From assembly GCA_002342685.1 (NCBI GenBank), contig DDQN01000059.1:22992-86991 (forward strand): a stretch of 64,000 nucleotides of DNA. Reading direction: 5' to 3'. Below the pieces are notes generated by a model. That model ran no database searches, was not told where the DNA came from, and saw only the letters and a program-made list of their open reading frames with translations. Shown here piece by piece: positions 10,601 to 20,400 of the stretch (positions are counted from its first letter, which is position 1; every line of letters begins with the position of its first letter). The translations under genes were made by a program, and so were the position numbers. This stretch comes from Vibrio sp. UBA2441. Its GTDB lineage: Bacteria > Pseudomonadota > Gammaproteobacteria > Enterobacterales > Vibrionaceae.

Positions 10601-13600
10601 TAGAGAAAATAGTGGAAAAAGAAGTGATCAAAACTGAAATTCGTGAAGTCCCTGTTGCCGCAGCGCCAGAAGCAGTACAAGCCGTTCCACAACAGATACA
10701 ACAAGTTGCGCCAGCAAGTGAATCATTATCTGTAAAGGAGAAAGCAGCGCCGCAGGTAGGAACAACGCAGGCAATCACTTCAGCCGTTCCTGTTGCAGAT
10801 GCTTCATTGGAGGCATTTTTTACCGCGCAGCAACAAGCAGCAGAGCTTCATCAGCAGTTCCTCGCTATTCCACAGCAATACGGTGATACCTTTACTACGT
10901 TGATGACGCAGCAGGCTCAAATGGCCGCAACGGGTGTTGCCATTCCTGATAGCTTGCAGCGTTCAATGGAAATGTTCCATCAACACCAGGCAGAAACACT
11001 GAAAGCTCACGCCCATTACCTTGAACTTCAGGCGAGCAGCAATAACTCCGCATTAGGCTTATTGACCTCGCAAGCAGCACCAGTGCAAACCGCCGCTATT
11101 CAGACAGCAGTGCCGGTACAAGCCGCGATAGTTCAAAGCGCGGCACCCGCACCAGTTGCAGAGGCAGTAAAAATAGTCGCACCAGTGAAAGCAGCTACGC
11201 CAGTGGAAAATATTGCGCCAGCGAAAACAAGTGTTGCTCCTGTGCCAGTTGCCCCAGCTCAAGCTCCGGTTCAAGCATTGGCACCAGCACCTGTTCAACA
11301 GGCTATTGCGTCAGTACAAACATCCGATGCTGAAAAAGTGATGTTGGAAGTGGTCGCTGATAAAACAGGCTATCCCACTGAGATGTTAGATCTTGATATG
11401 GATATGGAAGCGGACTTAGGTATCGACTCTATTAAGCGTGTTGAAATTTTAGGTACAGTTCAGGAGCAAATGCCTGATCTGCCAGAGCTTAATTCAGAAG
11501 ATTTAGCCGAGTGTCGTACCTTAGGTGAAATCGTTAGTTACATAAATACTACGCTGGGAGAGCAACCCTCATCAGCGGTTGTTGACGCTACGGTTACCGT
11601 TGCGGCGGCAAATATTAATTCAACCAACACCAGCGGATTAAACGCCAGTCAAATTCAAACTACCATGCTTGAAGTGGTTGCAGACAAGACGGGTTACCCA
11701 ACAGAGATGTTGGATCTCACCATGAACATGGAAGCGGATTTAGGTATCGACTCCATTAAACGTGTAGAGATCTTAGGTACGGTTCAGGATCAGCTTCCTA
11801 CGCTTCCGGAGCTCAACCCTGAAGACTTAGCCGAGTGCAATACGCTGGGTGAAATCGTGGATTATATGAACAGCCAGCTAGGAGCAGTATCCGTTGCGAC
11901 AGTAGCTCCTTCTGCACTTGCATTAGCACCGACACAACAAAGTGGCCTGAATGCAGTACAAGTTCAGAGCACAATGCTTGATGTGGTAGCGGATAAAACG
12001 GGTTACCCAACTGAGATGCTGGATCTTGCTATGGATATGGAAGCGGACTTAGGTATCGATTCTATCAAGCGAGTAGAGATCTTAGGTACGGTTCAGGATC
12101 AGCTACCTGACTTACCTGAGCTTAACCCAGAAGATTTAGCCGAGTGCCGTACTCTAGGTGAGATCGTAGACTACATGAACAGTAAGTTGCCTTCGGTAGC
12201 GGCTCCTACACCTGAAAAAATAGTGGCACAGGCACCAGACAATGCAGCAAACAATTTAGATGCTGCTCATGTTCAAAGCACCATGTTATCAGTAGTTGCA
12301 GATAAAACGGGTTACCCAACTGAGATGTTGGATCTTGCTATGGATATGGAAGCGGACTTAGGTATCGATTCCATTAAGCGAGTAGAGATCTTAGGTACGG
12401 TTCAGGATCAGCTACCTGACTTACCCGAGCTTAATCCAGACGATTTAGCCGAGTGCCGTACTCTGGGTGAGATCGTAGACTACATGAACAGTAAGTTGCC
12501 TTCGGTAGTGGCTCCTACATCTGAAAAAATAGTGGCACTGGCATCAGACAATGCAGCAAACCATTTAGATGCTGCTCATGTTCAAAGCACCATGTTATCA
12601 GTGGTTGCAGATAAAACGGGTTACCCTGTTGAGATGCTGGATCTTGCTATGGATATGGAAGCGGACTTAGGTATCGACTCTATCAAGCGAGTAGAGATCT
12701 TAGGTACAGTTCAGGATCAACTGCCTGATTTACCAGAGCTAAACCCAGACGATTTAGCCGAGTGCCGTACGTTGGGTGAAATAGTCACTTATATGCAAAG
12801 CAAGCTTTCGGGTGAGACAACTTCAGCGACCGCTGAAAATAGTTCGGCCGTTGAAGCTGCACAAAAAATCCAATCCGAAACTCAAGCAGAAACCTCGCTA
12901 GTGGAATTACCTCCTCACAATGAGGTGGCGCTAAAAAAGCTTCCAGCGGTAGATAAACTCGCCGACTGTTTTGTCAAAGACGCTTGTATTGTGATCACTG
13001 ATGATGGTCATAATGCTGGTGTTGTTGCTGAAACGTTAGTGGCTCACGGCCTGCAAGTCGCCGTAGTACGTAGCCCTTTATCTGCTGCTTCACCATTAAA
13101 CGCTGAAATCAAAAGTTATCCATTAACTAGCATTGATGAAGCTGGTGTAAAAGGTGTTATTTCTGACATTGAAAATGCACATAAGCAGGTTTGTGGATTT
13201 ATTCATTTACAGCCGCATGTTGAGAATAAGGTTTCTGACAATGCTGATAGTAAACAAGCCGCTATAGCGTTAAGTGAAGAGGCGCGATCAAGCCTTTCAA
13301 TGGCGTTCTTGTTCGCTAAGCTACTTCAACCTCAATTAAATTCGCTAGCAACCTCAAGTCGTGCAAGCTTCTTTACCGTCAGCCGTATTGATGGTGGTTT
13401 TGGCTATCTGGATACAAAACAATTGCTGAATGCAGAGCTAAACCAAGCGGCGTTGTCCGGTTTAACTAAAACGTTAAGTCACGAATGGCCTAATGTATTT
13501 TGTCGAGCGCTAGATGTTGCTCCAACTCTGGATGCCCGTCATTTTTCAGAAGCAGTAACTGCAGAGCTATTTGATATCAATACTAACGCCGTTGAGATAG

Positions 13601-15417
13601 GGCTAAGTGAATCTGGACGCGCCACATTAACGGCTATTGATGCGGGCAGTGCTGAAAAGAGAGTGGCCGCTGCAAAACTCACTAGAACCGATAAGGTTTT
13701 GGTGACTGGCGGGGCGAAAGGCGTAACGTTTGAATGTGCTTTGTCACTGGCCAAGAAGTGTCAATCACACTTTATTTTAGCAGGACGCAGTAAGCATATA
13801 ACCGACAATGAACAACCAGAGTGGGCGAAAGGAAAAGCAGCAGCAGAGCTAAAGGCCGCGGCAATTGCTCACCTTAAAGCGTCCGGTGATAAACCCACAC
13901 CGGCCAAAGTCGATGCATTAGAAAAACCAATATTAAGTAGTCTGGAAATTAATGCAGCATTGGCGGCATTTACTCAGGTGGGTGCAAGTGCCGAGTATTT
14001 GTGTTTGGACGTATCAAATGGTGAATCAGTAAATGCAACGCTGTCTCAGTTCAGTGACATCACTGGTTTGATTCATGGCGCAGGTGTATTGGCTGATAAG
14101 TACATTCAAGACAAAACACTGGATGAGCTTAATTTGGTTTACGGAACCAAAGTTGGAGGCCTTAAAGTGGTATTGAATGCTTTAGATTGCAGCCAGCTAA
14201 AACTAGTCGCAATGTTCTCATCCGCTGCAGGCTTTTACGGTAATACAGGCCAGAGCGATTACGCTATGTCTAATGACATCCTTAACAAAGCCGCTTTGCA
14301 GTTGTCGGCACGTTACCCAGACGCAAAAGTAATGAGCTTTAACTGGGGGCCGTGGGATGGCGGTATGGTGAGCCCAGCCTTGAAGAAGATGTTTACTGAG
14401 CGTGGTGTGTATGTCATTCCACTACAAGCGGGTGCGGAACTGTTTAGTTCACAATTGCTGAGTGACTCGGGCATTCAACTGCTTGTGGGTACAAGCATGC
14501 AAGGTTCTGAGGAGAAGGAAGCTGCTGTAAAAAAGCCTGATGCGGAGTCTGTGCTGCTAGCAAAGAGTCCGCTGAATAACAGTATCACTGTCACTCGTAT
14601 CCTTGACCCAAAGGCAATGCCTTTCGTTGAGGATCACCGCATTGCTGGTAACCCAGTGTTACCAACAGTGTGTGCTATTCAATGGATGCGTGAGGCCGCA
14701 GAGCAGTGGTTAGGGGCGAACGTTTCTGTTCGTGACTACAAATTGCTTAAAGGTGTCATTTTTGAAACGGATGCGGCACAAGTGTTAACGCTGAATATGA
14801 CGCTGGACGATGAAGGCCAGATAAACGCCATTATTAACAGCCAGGGGCGACCTCAATACAAAGCATTGCTGACGACGAAAGTGGCAACGGAGGCTCAGGT
14901 GAAAACCTTTATTACTGATGAAAGTAAATCAGTAATCACCGGGGATGAGCTGTACCGCAATGGAACTTTGTTCCATGGTCCAAGGCTTCAGGGCATACAG
15001 TATGTACAGCGCTTTGATGAATCAGGGCTTGTTGCTTATTGTCAGCTTCCAATGATTGCCAGTCAGGATTGTGGCGCCTTTGTTGCTACACAACATGTCG
15101 GCGGTTGTCAGCCATTCGCTGAAGACTATTTGTTACAAGCAATGCTGGTTTGGGCGCGATTAAAATATGCAGCCGCTAGCCTGCCTTCTGCTATTGGTGA
15201 GTTCGTTTCTTATGCGCCGATGCAATCAGGTGACAAGGGTTGGTTAGAGCTTGAAGTGGTGAAAAATACCTCACGTTCACTGCAAGCAAATATTGCGCTT
15301 TATCATCAAGATGGCCGTTTAAGTTGCGTAATGAAAGGGGCAAAGGTGACGATCAGTAAAAGCCTTAATCAGGCATTTCTGAACAAGCCGGAGCCACAAA
15401 AGGAGTCATTGTCATAG
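7648..15417 (+). CDS. pfaA: PUFA synthase subunit A: KS-MAT-5xACP-KR-DH
   Basis: This 2589-residue multidomain protein is the core subunit of the PUFA (EPA/DHA-type) synthase, which builds long-chain polyunsaturated acids from malonyl units without aerobic desaturases. The domains run as follows. A ketosynthase spans about 25-480, with active-site Cys223 in DAACAGSL. A malonyl/acyl transferase spans about 600-900, with FAGQGSQ and Ser697 in GHSFGE. A Pro/Ala linker follows. Five acyl carrier domains carry the GIDSIK attachment serines at 1261, 1369, 1472, 1575 and 1678. A ketoreductase spans about 2015-2300, with VLVTGGAKGV and FSSAAGF...YAMSN. A C-terminal hotdog/dehydratase-like region has EDHRIAGNPVLPT. 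GTGGAG lies 7 bases before the ATG. Five carrier domains match the count reported for Photobacterium and Moritella; Shewanella enzymes often have six. Confidence 0.97.
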   Translation: MSQTSNSTSELQQDMRLNKRLKDTPIAIVGMASIFANSRYLNKFWDLISEKIDAITDIPKTHWRTEDYYDSDKSTPDKSYCKRGGFMPDVDFNPMEFGLPPNILELTDTSQLLSLIVAKEVLADAKLPENYDRDKIGITLGVGGGQKISQSLNARLQYPVLKKVFNRSGISEQDSEMLIKKFQDQYIHWEENSFPGSLGNVIAGRIANRFDLGGMNCVVDAACAGSLAALRMALSELVDGRSEMMITGGVCTDNSPTMYMSFSKTPAFTTNETIQPFDIDSKGMMIGEGIGMVALKRLEDAERDGDRIYSVIKGMGASSDGKFKSIYAPRPEGQAKALKRAYDDAGFAPHSLDLLEAHGTGTAAGDVAEFNGLNSIFSQDNENKQHIALGSVKSQIGHTKSTAGTAGLIKAALALHHKVLPATINVTSPNPKLKIEDSPFYLNTQTRPWMRRADDTPRRAGVSSFGFGGTNFHVVMEEYTPEHVRGDKYRQRQVPQTLLLSAATRNALIASLKEISADISAKKTDLEALAHTYGLRSVDVNHARLGIVVKSEQELQSQLSQAISQLESQTKSHWQLPSGTSYRESGLVSENGTAKVAALFAGQGSQYLNMGRDLACHFPEMRQQLATADKVFSQNKKTQLSKVLFPVPAFNKQDIAAQEATLTNTANAQSAIGVVSMGQYELMTQAGFKPDMVAGHSFGELSALCASGTISQEDYYQLAFARGHSMAETPAEGDCGTMYAVILDADKLADVEKTIDGFEGVSIANYNAPTQLVIAGPTDKAQLAASALTEQGFKTIPLPVSGAFHTPLVAHAQKPFAAAIDKSTFSKPALPLYSNATGELYKSDGKAIKKAFKQHMLQSVRFSTQLEAMYQAGARIFVEFGPKNILQKLVEKTLTNKSDELCTISLNPNPKGDTDLQLRLAAVQLAVVGVSLDSIDPYQADIAKPDAPSPMNIKLSATNYISASTRAKMAASLEAGTVSKQTEIVEKIVEKEVIKTEIREVPVAAAPEAVQAVPQQIQQVAPASESLSVKEKAAPQVGTTQAITSAVPVADASLEAFFTAQQQAAELHQQFLAIPQQYGDTFTTLMTQQAQMAATGVAIPDSLQRSMEMFHQHQAETLKAHAHYLELQASSNNSALGLLTSQAAPVQTAAIQTAVPVQAAIVQSAAPAPVAEAVKIVAPVKAATPVENIAPAKTSVAPVPVAPAQAPVQALAPAPVQQAIASVQTSDAEKVMLEVVADKTGYPTEMLDLDMDMEADLGIDSIKRVEILGTVQEQMPDLPELNSEDLAECRTLGEIVSYINTTLGEQPSSAVVDATVTVAAANINSTNTSGLNASQIQTTMLEVVADKTGYPTEMLDLTMNMEADLGIDSIKRVEILGTVQDQLPTLPELNPEDLAECNTLGEIVDYMNSQLGAVSVATVAPSALALAPTQQSGLNAVQVQSTMLDVVADKTGYPTEMLDLAMDMEADLGIDSIKRVEILGTVQDQLPDLPELNPEDLAECRTLGEIVDYMNSKLPSVAAPTPEKIVAQAPDNAANNLDAAHVQSTMLSVVADKTGYPTEMLDLAMDMEADLGIDSIKRVEILGTVQDQLPDLPELNPDDLAECRTLGEIVDYMNSKLPSVVAPTSEKIVALASDNAANHLDAAHVQSTMLSVVADKTGYPVEMLDLAMDMEADLGIDSIKRVEILGTVQDQLPDLPELNPDDLAECRTLGEIVTYMQSKLSGETTSATAENSSAVEAAQKIQSETQAETSLVELPPHNEVALKKLPAVDKLADCFVKDACIVITDDGHNAGVVAETLVAHGLQVAVVRSPLSAASPLNAEIKSYPLTSIDEAGVKGVISDIENAHKQVCGFIHLQPHVENKVSDNADSKQAAIALSEEARSSLSMAFLFAKLLQPQLNSLATSSRASFFTVSRIDGGFGYLDTKQLLNAELNQAALSGLTKTLSHEWPNVFCRALDVAPTLDARHFSEAVTAELFDINTNAVEIGLSESGRATLTAIDAGSAEKRVAAAKLTRTDKVLVTGGAKGVTFECALSLAKKCQSHFILAGRSKHITDNEQPEWAKGKAAAELKAAAIAHLKASGDKPTPAKVDALEKPILSSLEINAALAAFTQVGASAEYLCLDVSNGESVNATLSQFSDITGLIHGAGVLADKYIQDKTLDELNLVYGTKVGGLKVVLNALDCSQLKLVAMFSSAAGFYGNTGQSDYAMSNDILNKAALQLSARYPDAKVMSFNWGPWDGGMVSPALKKMFTERGVYVIPLQAGAELFSSQLLSDSGIQLLVGTSMQGSEEKEAAVKKPDAESVLLAKSPLNNSITVTRILDPKAMPFVEDHRIAGNPVLPTVCAIQWMREAAEQWLGANVSVRDYKLLKGVIFETDAAQVLTLNMTLDDEGQINAIINSQGRPQYKALLTTKVATEAQVKTFITDESKSVITGDELYRNGTLFHGPRLQGIQYVQRFDESGLVAYCQLPMIASQDCGAFVATQHVGGCQPFAEDYLLQAMLVWARLKYAAASLPSAIGEFVSYAPMQSGDKGWLELEVVKNTSRSLQANIALYHQDGRLSCVMKGAKVTISKSLNQAFLNKPEPQKESLS
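11330..12795 (+). repeat. Five tandem acyl-carrier-protein repeats in pfaA
   Basis: The five carrier units are spaced 108, 103, 103 and 103 codons apart, measured serine to serine. Units 3 to 5 are nearly identical at the DNA level, and between units 3 and 4 the match includes the linker (TCGGTAG.GGCTCCTACA and the GCAGCAAAC.ATTTAGATG stretch). This implies recent unequal exchange or gene conversion. Unit 1 is the most divergent. Confidence 0.9.
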
Positions 15418-17477
15418 TGGACAACTCTTCTATTCAAGCGATGCCATTGCGCATCGCTCTTTTAGCAAACCCAGTAGAGATAGCGGCATTATTTGCTGAC
15501 CGTTTATCATCGTTACCAGCGATAGAAAAAGTGTCTGTCGGGCAGGATTTTGAAGCCGCCTTACAAAGGGCGATTCAATTGGTCAGTCAAGGCCGGTTAG
15601 TGCAATTTTCAGTTTACCCGGAGCATGATGACAACCAGCCAGCTCTATTGATGGTGACAGCACTCATGGCTGCGCAAAATAAAATACACCCTCACGCTTA
15701 CCTCTCTGGTTTTAACGTGAGTTCTGCGTGCGCAAGCGTAGAGTGTATGGAGCATGCCTTGGCGCAAGCCCGTCGTCAGCAAACCGATCTAAGTAACCAG
15801 AAGGCGTTGAGTTCATTATCACATGAGCAAAAGTTCCTCGCTCTGTACCAAATGGTGGAAGCCATTTCTGGCCGTACACTTAATTCTGATCCTGATGAGA
15901 AAAGCACAAGTCAGTATTGGTTTACTGAACCGCATAAAGCACGGGTTACGAGCATCAGTTTCGAAACCGAAATGTGTTCAAGTAGCTTGGTTTTAACTCA
16001 GGCTACCGGGTTAAAAACACCTCGTTCCATGTTATCGCCATCTCGATTGTTCTTTATCGTAACCGGGAAAAATGAAGCGGTATTAACCGCTCATTTAGCA
16101 CAGTTGAGTGAGCAATTGAGTGCTGGCTTTACTCACCCAAATGACTTAATAGAATTGATGATTGATAACCTTAAACGGTATCAGGCAGATGCTTCTTGTT
16201 CGCCATCGTTCCCCGCCATTGTATTACAAGCGACTTCAGTGTCCGCTATGTTGCAGGAAATTGCGGCTATGAATGACGCGTTGCCGAAAGTAATGGCCGA
16301 CAATAGTCATTACAAAACGCCTGCAGGCAGTTGTTTTTCATCATCGCCAAACAGCAAAGGTGGCGTGACCTTTGTTTATCCCGGTGTTGGCACGGTTTAT
16401 CCCGGAATGTTGCGTGAATTTCACCAGTATTTTCCCGAACTTTACGCGCGTTTAGAGCGTGAAGGGAACCTTAAAGAGATACTTCAGGCTGATAAAACAT
16501 ACAGTAATACGCCAAAAGAAATGAGTTTAAGTGAGCTGGCTATAGCTGGTGTGGGTAGTAGTTATTTATTAACTCAGCTTTTGTGTAATGAGTTCGCCAT
16601 CAGACCAGACTTTGCTATGGGCTACTCCAAAGGAGAAGCATCAATGTGGGCAAGTTTAGGGGTATGGAAAAACCCGCACGCACTAATTGAAATGACCAAA
16701 ACCAGCCCGATATTTACCACTGCAATTTCTGGTGAGTTAACGGCGGTTCGCGAAGCATGGCAGTTAAACAGCGATGAAGAGATTATCTGGAACAGTTTTG
16801 TTGTACGTAGTGACGCGACAGCAATAGAGGCGCTGCTACCAGAATTTCCTCACGCCTATCTGGCGATTATTCAGGGTGATACCTGTGTCTTAGCTGGTTG
16901 TGAACAACAGTGCCGTAGCTTACTGAAAAAACTGGGTAAACGTGGAATTGCAGCCAATAGAGTCACTGCGATGCACACAACTCCAGCCCTAAGTCAGCAT
17001 AAACAGGTGACGGAGTTCTATCATCAGCCATTATGTGATGACTTACCGGAACATATTCGCTTTATCAGTGCCGCTGGCTTGCAGCCACAAAATCAGGATC
17101 AGCCAGTCCACATGGATAGTCAAAGTATTGCTGCTTCGATTGCAGACACCTTCTGTTCGATACTCGATTTTAACGCACTCGTGCGCAGTGCCCGAGAGCA
17201 GGGAGCGCGCCTGTTTATTGAGGTTGGTGCTGACCGACAAACCTGCACCTTGATCGATAAAATCAATCGTGTTGATAGCGTTATGAATCAAAGCGGTACA
17301 GCTGCAACGAGTACTGTCGCCAGCAATGCCAAAGGCGGTGAAGATATTCTTACCCTGCTTAAATGTATTGGCCAATTGGTTAGTCACCAGATCCCATTGT
17401 CACTTGATCCCCTTATTAAGGGGCTTGAACAGTATCAAGTAACATCAGAAATAACTTTAGAAGGAGAACCTGTATGA
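15417..17477 (+). CDS. pfaB: PUFA synthase subunit B, acyltransferase
   Basis: This 686-residue subunit has one recognisable acyltransferase domain in its second half: the FVYPGVGTVYPGM entry motif near 320, and GYSKGEASMWAS near 400 with the nucleophilic Ser in GYSKGE. The N-terminal third has weak ketosynthase-like character without a Cys motif. In this family PfaB is thought to influence whether EPA or DHA is made; which acid is made here cannot be read from sequence. The start is GTG at 15417, whose G is the last base of the pfaA stop codon. AGGAG lies 12 bases upstream. This overlap implies translational coupling with pfaA. Confidence 0.93.
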   Translation: MDNSSIQAMPLRIALLANPVEIAALFADRLSSLPAIEKVSVGQDFEAALQRAIQLVSQGRLVQFSVYPEHDDNQPALLMVTALMAAQNKIHPHAYLSGFNVSSACASVECMEHALAQARRQQTDLSNQKALSSLSHEQKFLALYQMVEAISGRTLNSDPDEKSTSQYWFTEPHKARVTSISFETEMCSSSLVLTQATGLKTPRSMLSPSRLFFIVTGKNEAVLTAHLAQLSEQLSAGFTHPNDLIELMIDNLKRYQADASCSPSFPAIVLQATSVSAMLQEIAAMNDALPKVMADNSHYKTPAGSCFSSSPNSKGGVTFVYPGVGTVYPGMLREFHQYFPELYARLEREGNLKEILQADKTYSNTPKEMSLSELAIAGVGSSYLLTQLLCNEFAIRPDFAMGYSKGEASMWASLGVWKNPHALIEMTKTSPIFTTAISGELTAVREAWQLNSDEEIIWNSFVVRSDATAIEALLPEFPHAYLAIIQGDTCVLAGCEQQCRSLLKKLGKRGIAANRVTAMHTTPALSQHKQVTEFYHQPLCDDLPEHIRFISAAGLQPQNQDQPVHMDSQSIAASIADTFCSILDFNALVRSAREQGARLFIEVGADRQTCTLIDKINRVDSVMNQSGTAATSTVASNAKGGEDILTLLKCIGQLVSHQIPLSLDPLIKGLEQYQVTSEITLEGEPV

Positions 17478-20400
17478 GTTCTCACCATCAAACAAAAATC
17501 GCCATTGTCGGTTTAGCTAACCTGTATCCTGATGCGGATACACCAAAGGCTTTCTGGAACAACCTGTTAGACAAAAAAGACTCCCGTACTACATTAACGG
17601 CTGAAAAACTTGGTGCTGATCCAACGGCTTATCAAGGTCTGCAAGGGGAATCTGACCGTTTTTATTGTGATAAGGGTGGTTACGTTGAGAACTTTACTTT
17701 TGACGCAAGCGGATACCGTTTGCCTGCCGAAAGTTTTTCAGGCCTGGACGACAGCTTTTTATGGGCCATAGATACCAGCCGTAAAGCACTGGCGGATGCG
17801 GGCATTGCACCCGATGCGAATGTTCTTGAAAGAACCGGCGTGGTTATGGGGGCGTTATCGTTTCCTACCACACGTTCTAATGATCTATTTTTGCCGCTTT
17901 ATCATTCGGCGGTAGAGAAAGCCTTACAAACAACACTGGCGAACCCTGATTTCTTGTTAAGCCCATCGAATGAAACGCAAACAAGCATCAACCCCGCCAA
18001 TGGTGTTGCAGCGCACAATGCTTCTAAACTGATTGCCGATGCTCTGGGCCTCGGTAGTGCACAGCTAAGCTTAGATGCGGCCTGTGCCAGCTCGGTGTAC
18101 TCGCTAAAATTAGCTTGTGATTACCTGAATACAGGTAAAGCCGACATGATGTTGGCGGGGGCGGTTTCGGGAGCAGATCCTTTCTTTATCAATATGGGTT
18201 TTTCCATTTTTCACGCCTATCCGGATCACGGTGTATCCGTTCCTTTTGATAGTAACAGCAAGGGGCTATTTGCTGGTGAAGGGGCAGGGGTATTAGTACT
18301 AAAACGACTGGAAGATGCAGAGCGCGATGGCGACCATATTTATGCTGTTGTGAATGGCATTGGTTTATCCAATGATGGTCGTGGTCAGTTTGTATTGAGC
18401 CCGAACAGTAAAGGACAGGTTCAAGCTTTCGAACGAGCTTATGAAGCAAGCGATCTTTCTCCAGAAAGTATTGAAGTGATTGAATGTCATGCGACAGGCA
18501 CTCCGCTGGGGGATAAAGTTGAACTAACTTCAATGGAGCGTTTCTTTGCCGATAAATTGAATAATAGCCAGGTACCACTCATTGGTTCGGCTAAATCTAA
18601 TTTAGGGCACTTACTCACTGCAGCGGGTATGCCGGGCATTATGAAGATGATCTTCGCAATGAAAGAAGGCCTGCTTCCACCGAGTATTAACCTGACCACA
18701 CCACTTTCTTCACCTGATAGCTTATTTGGTGCACATACGTTGCCGAATCAAGTACAACCTTGGCCGGATAAAGAGGGTAATACTGAGCGGTGCGCGGGTG
18801 TTTCTGTGTTTGGCTTTGGTGGCTGCAATGCACATCTATTGCTGGAAGCATGGCAAGGCCCATCTGAAAAAACAGCCTCTTCGGCAACGGTTTCTTTGGA
18901 GAACGAAGATAAAAAGACGGCGATATCTCAGTTGAAAGTGACTGGTTTAGCTTCGCACTTTGGTAAGTTAAATAGCATTAATGCGCTGAACCACGCGATT
19001 GAAACGGGTACTGATGCATTTATTGCGTTACCGAAAAAACGCTGGAAAGGATTGGATCAACATTCGGATATTCTAAGCAAGTTTGGCTTGCATAGTGTGC
19101 CTGAAGGCGGATATATCGATCAGTTTGAGTTCGATTTCTTACGCTTTAAAGTGCCACCAAACGAAGATGACCGTTTGATCTCTCAGCAGCTTTTATTGAT
19201 GAAAGTTGCCGATGAAGCGATCCGTGATGCCAAGCTGGAATCCGGACAAAAAGTGGCGGTTTTGGTTGCCATGGAAACCGAACTGGAAATGCATCAGTTC
19301 CGTGGCCGGGTTAACTTACATACGCAACTTTCAGATAGCCTGAGCAATATGGGCATACAGTTGAGTGATAGCGAATACCAAGCACTAGAAACTATTGCAA
19401 TGGATAGTGTGCTTGATGCAGCAAAACTGAACCAGTACACCAGCTTTATCGGCAATATTATGGCGTCTCGTATTGCTTCTCTGTGGGACTTTAATGGTCC
19501 TGCCTTTACTATTTCTGCTGCAGAACAATCAGTAGCACGCTGTATCGATGTTGCTCAAAACCTAATGTCACAAGAATCACTGGATGCCGTGGTTATTGCT
19601 GCTGTCGATCTGAGTGGCAGTGCTGAACAGGTGATTTTGAAAAACCGCATTACCCCAGTGGCCTCTACTGCACAAGATAGTGGCTGGAAAGTGGGCGAAG
19701 GTGCTGGTGCCATTGTACTGGTTGATAAGCAAAAACAACCAGACTCTAGTTACGCTGAAATCAGTGCCCTCGGTTTTAGTCAGTTAAATAGCAGCAAGAA
19801 CCTGACAGATAGCTTACTTACTCAAACGGGGATTAGCGAAATTAATCTGCGTGTTTTGGAGATAAACCAAGCACCAGAAAGTGCCCATATATCAAAAAGT
19901 ACCCATATATCAAAAAGTACCCATGCAGTGCAATTTCCGCTGGTTAACGCTTCAATAACTCAAGCCAGTCAACGCTTAGGACACTGTTATTCTGCATCTG
20001 GTATGGCGAGTATTCTTCATGGCCTGCTCAGTTTGAATAACACGGCATCTCACGCGAGCAGTAAATCCGCTATGGTAGCGAATATCAGTGAAGATCAGTG
20101 TTCACAGCTATTGTTCAGCCAGTCTGAAGCAGAAATAGAATCACTGAATTTACGTTTGAAGAACGATCTTCCAGCAGATTCAAAGCGTCAGTTGATCAAG
20201 CAAGTATCTCTTGGTGGCCGCGATATTTATCAGCATATCGTAAACGCCGATCTTCCTGAGTTAGCCACTATTCAGAAAAAAGCCGTTAACGCGAAGCCGC
20301 AAGTACTTAAGTCGCATGTACCTACGTTCTGTGAATCTAAGTTCCATGAACCTAAGTTGCATATGCCCAAGCCGCACGTACAAGCGCCAATAAATTCATC

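Noticed and set aside
19100..19830. Missing active-site Cys in the second ketosynthase of PfaC as a defect
   Set aside because: This domain is the chain-length factor in all PfaC proteins, which lacks the Cys by design; not an inactivating mutation.
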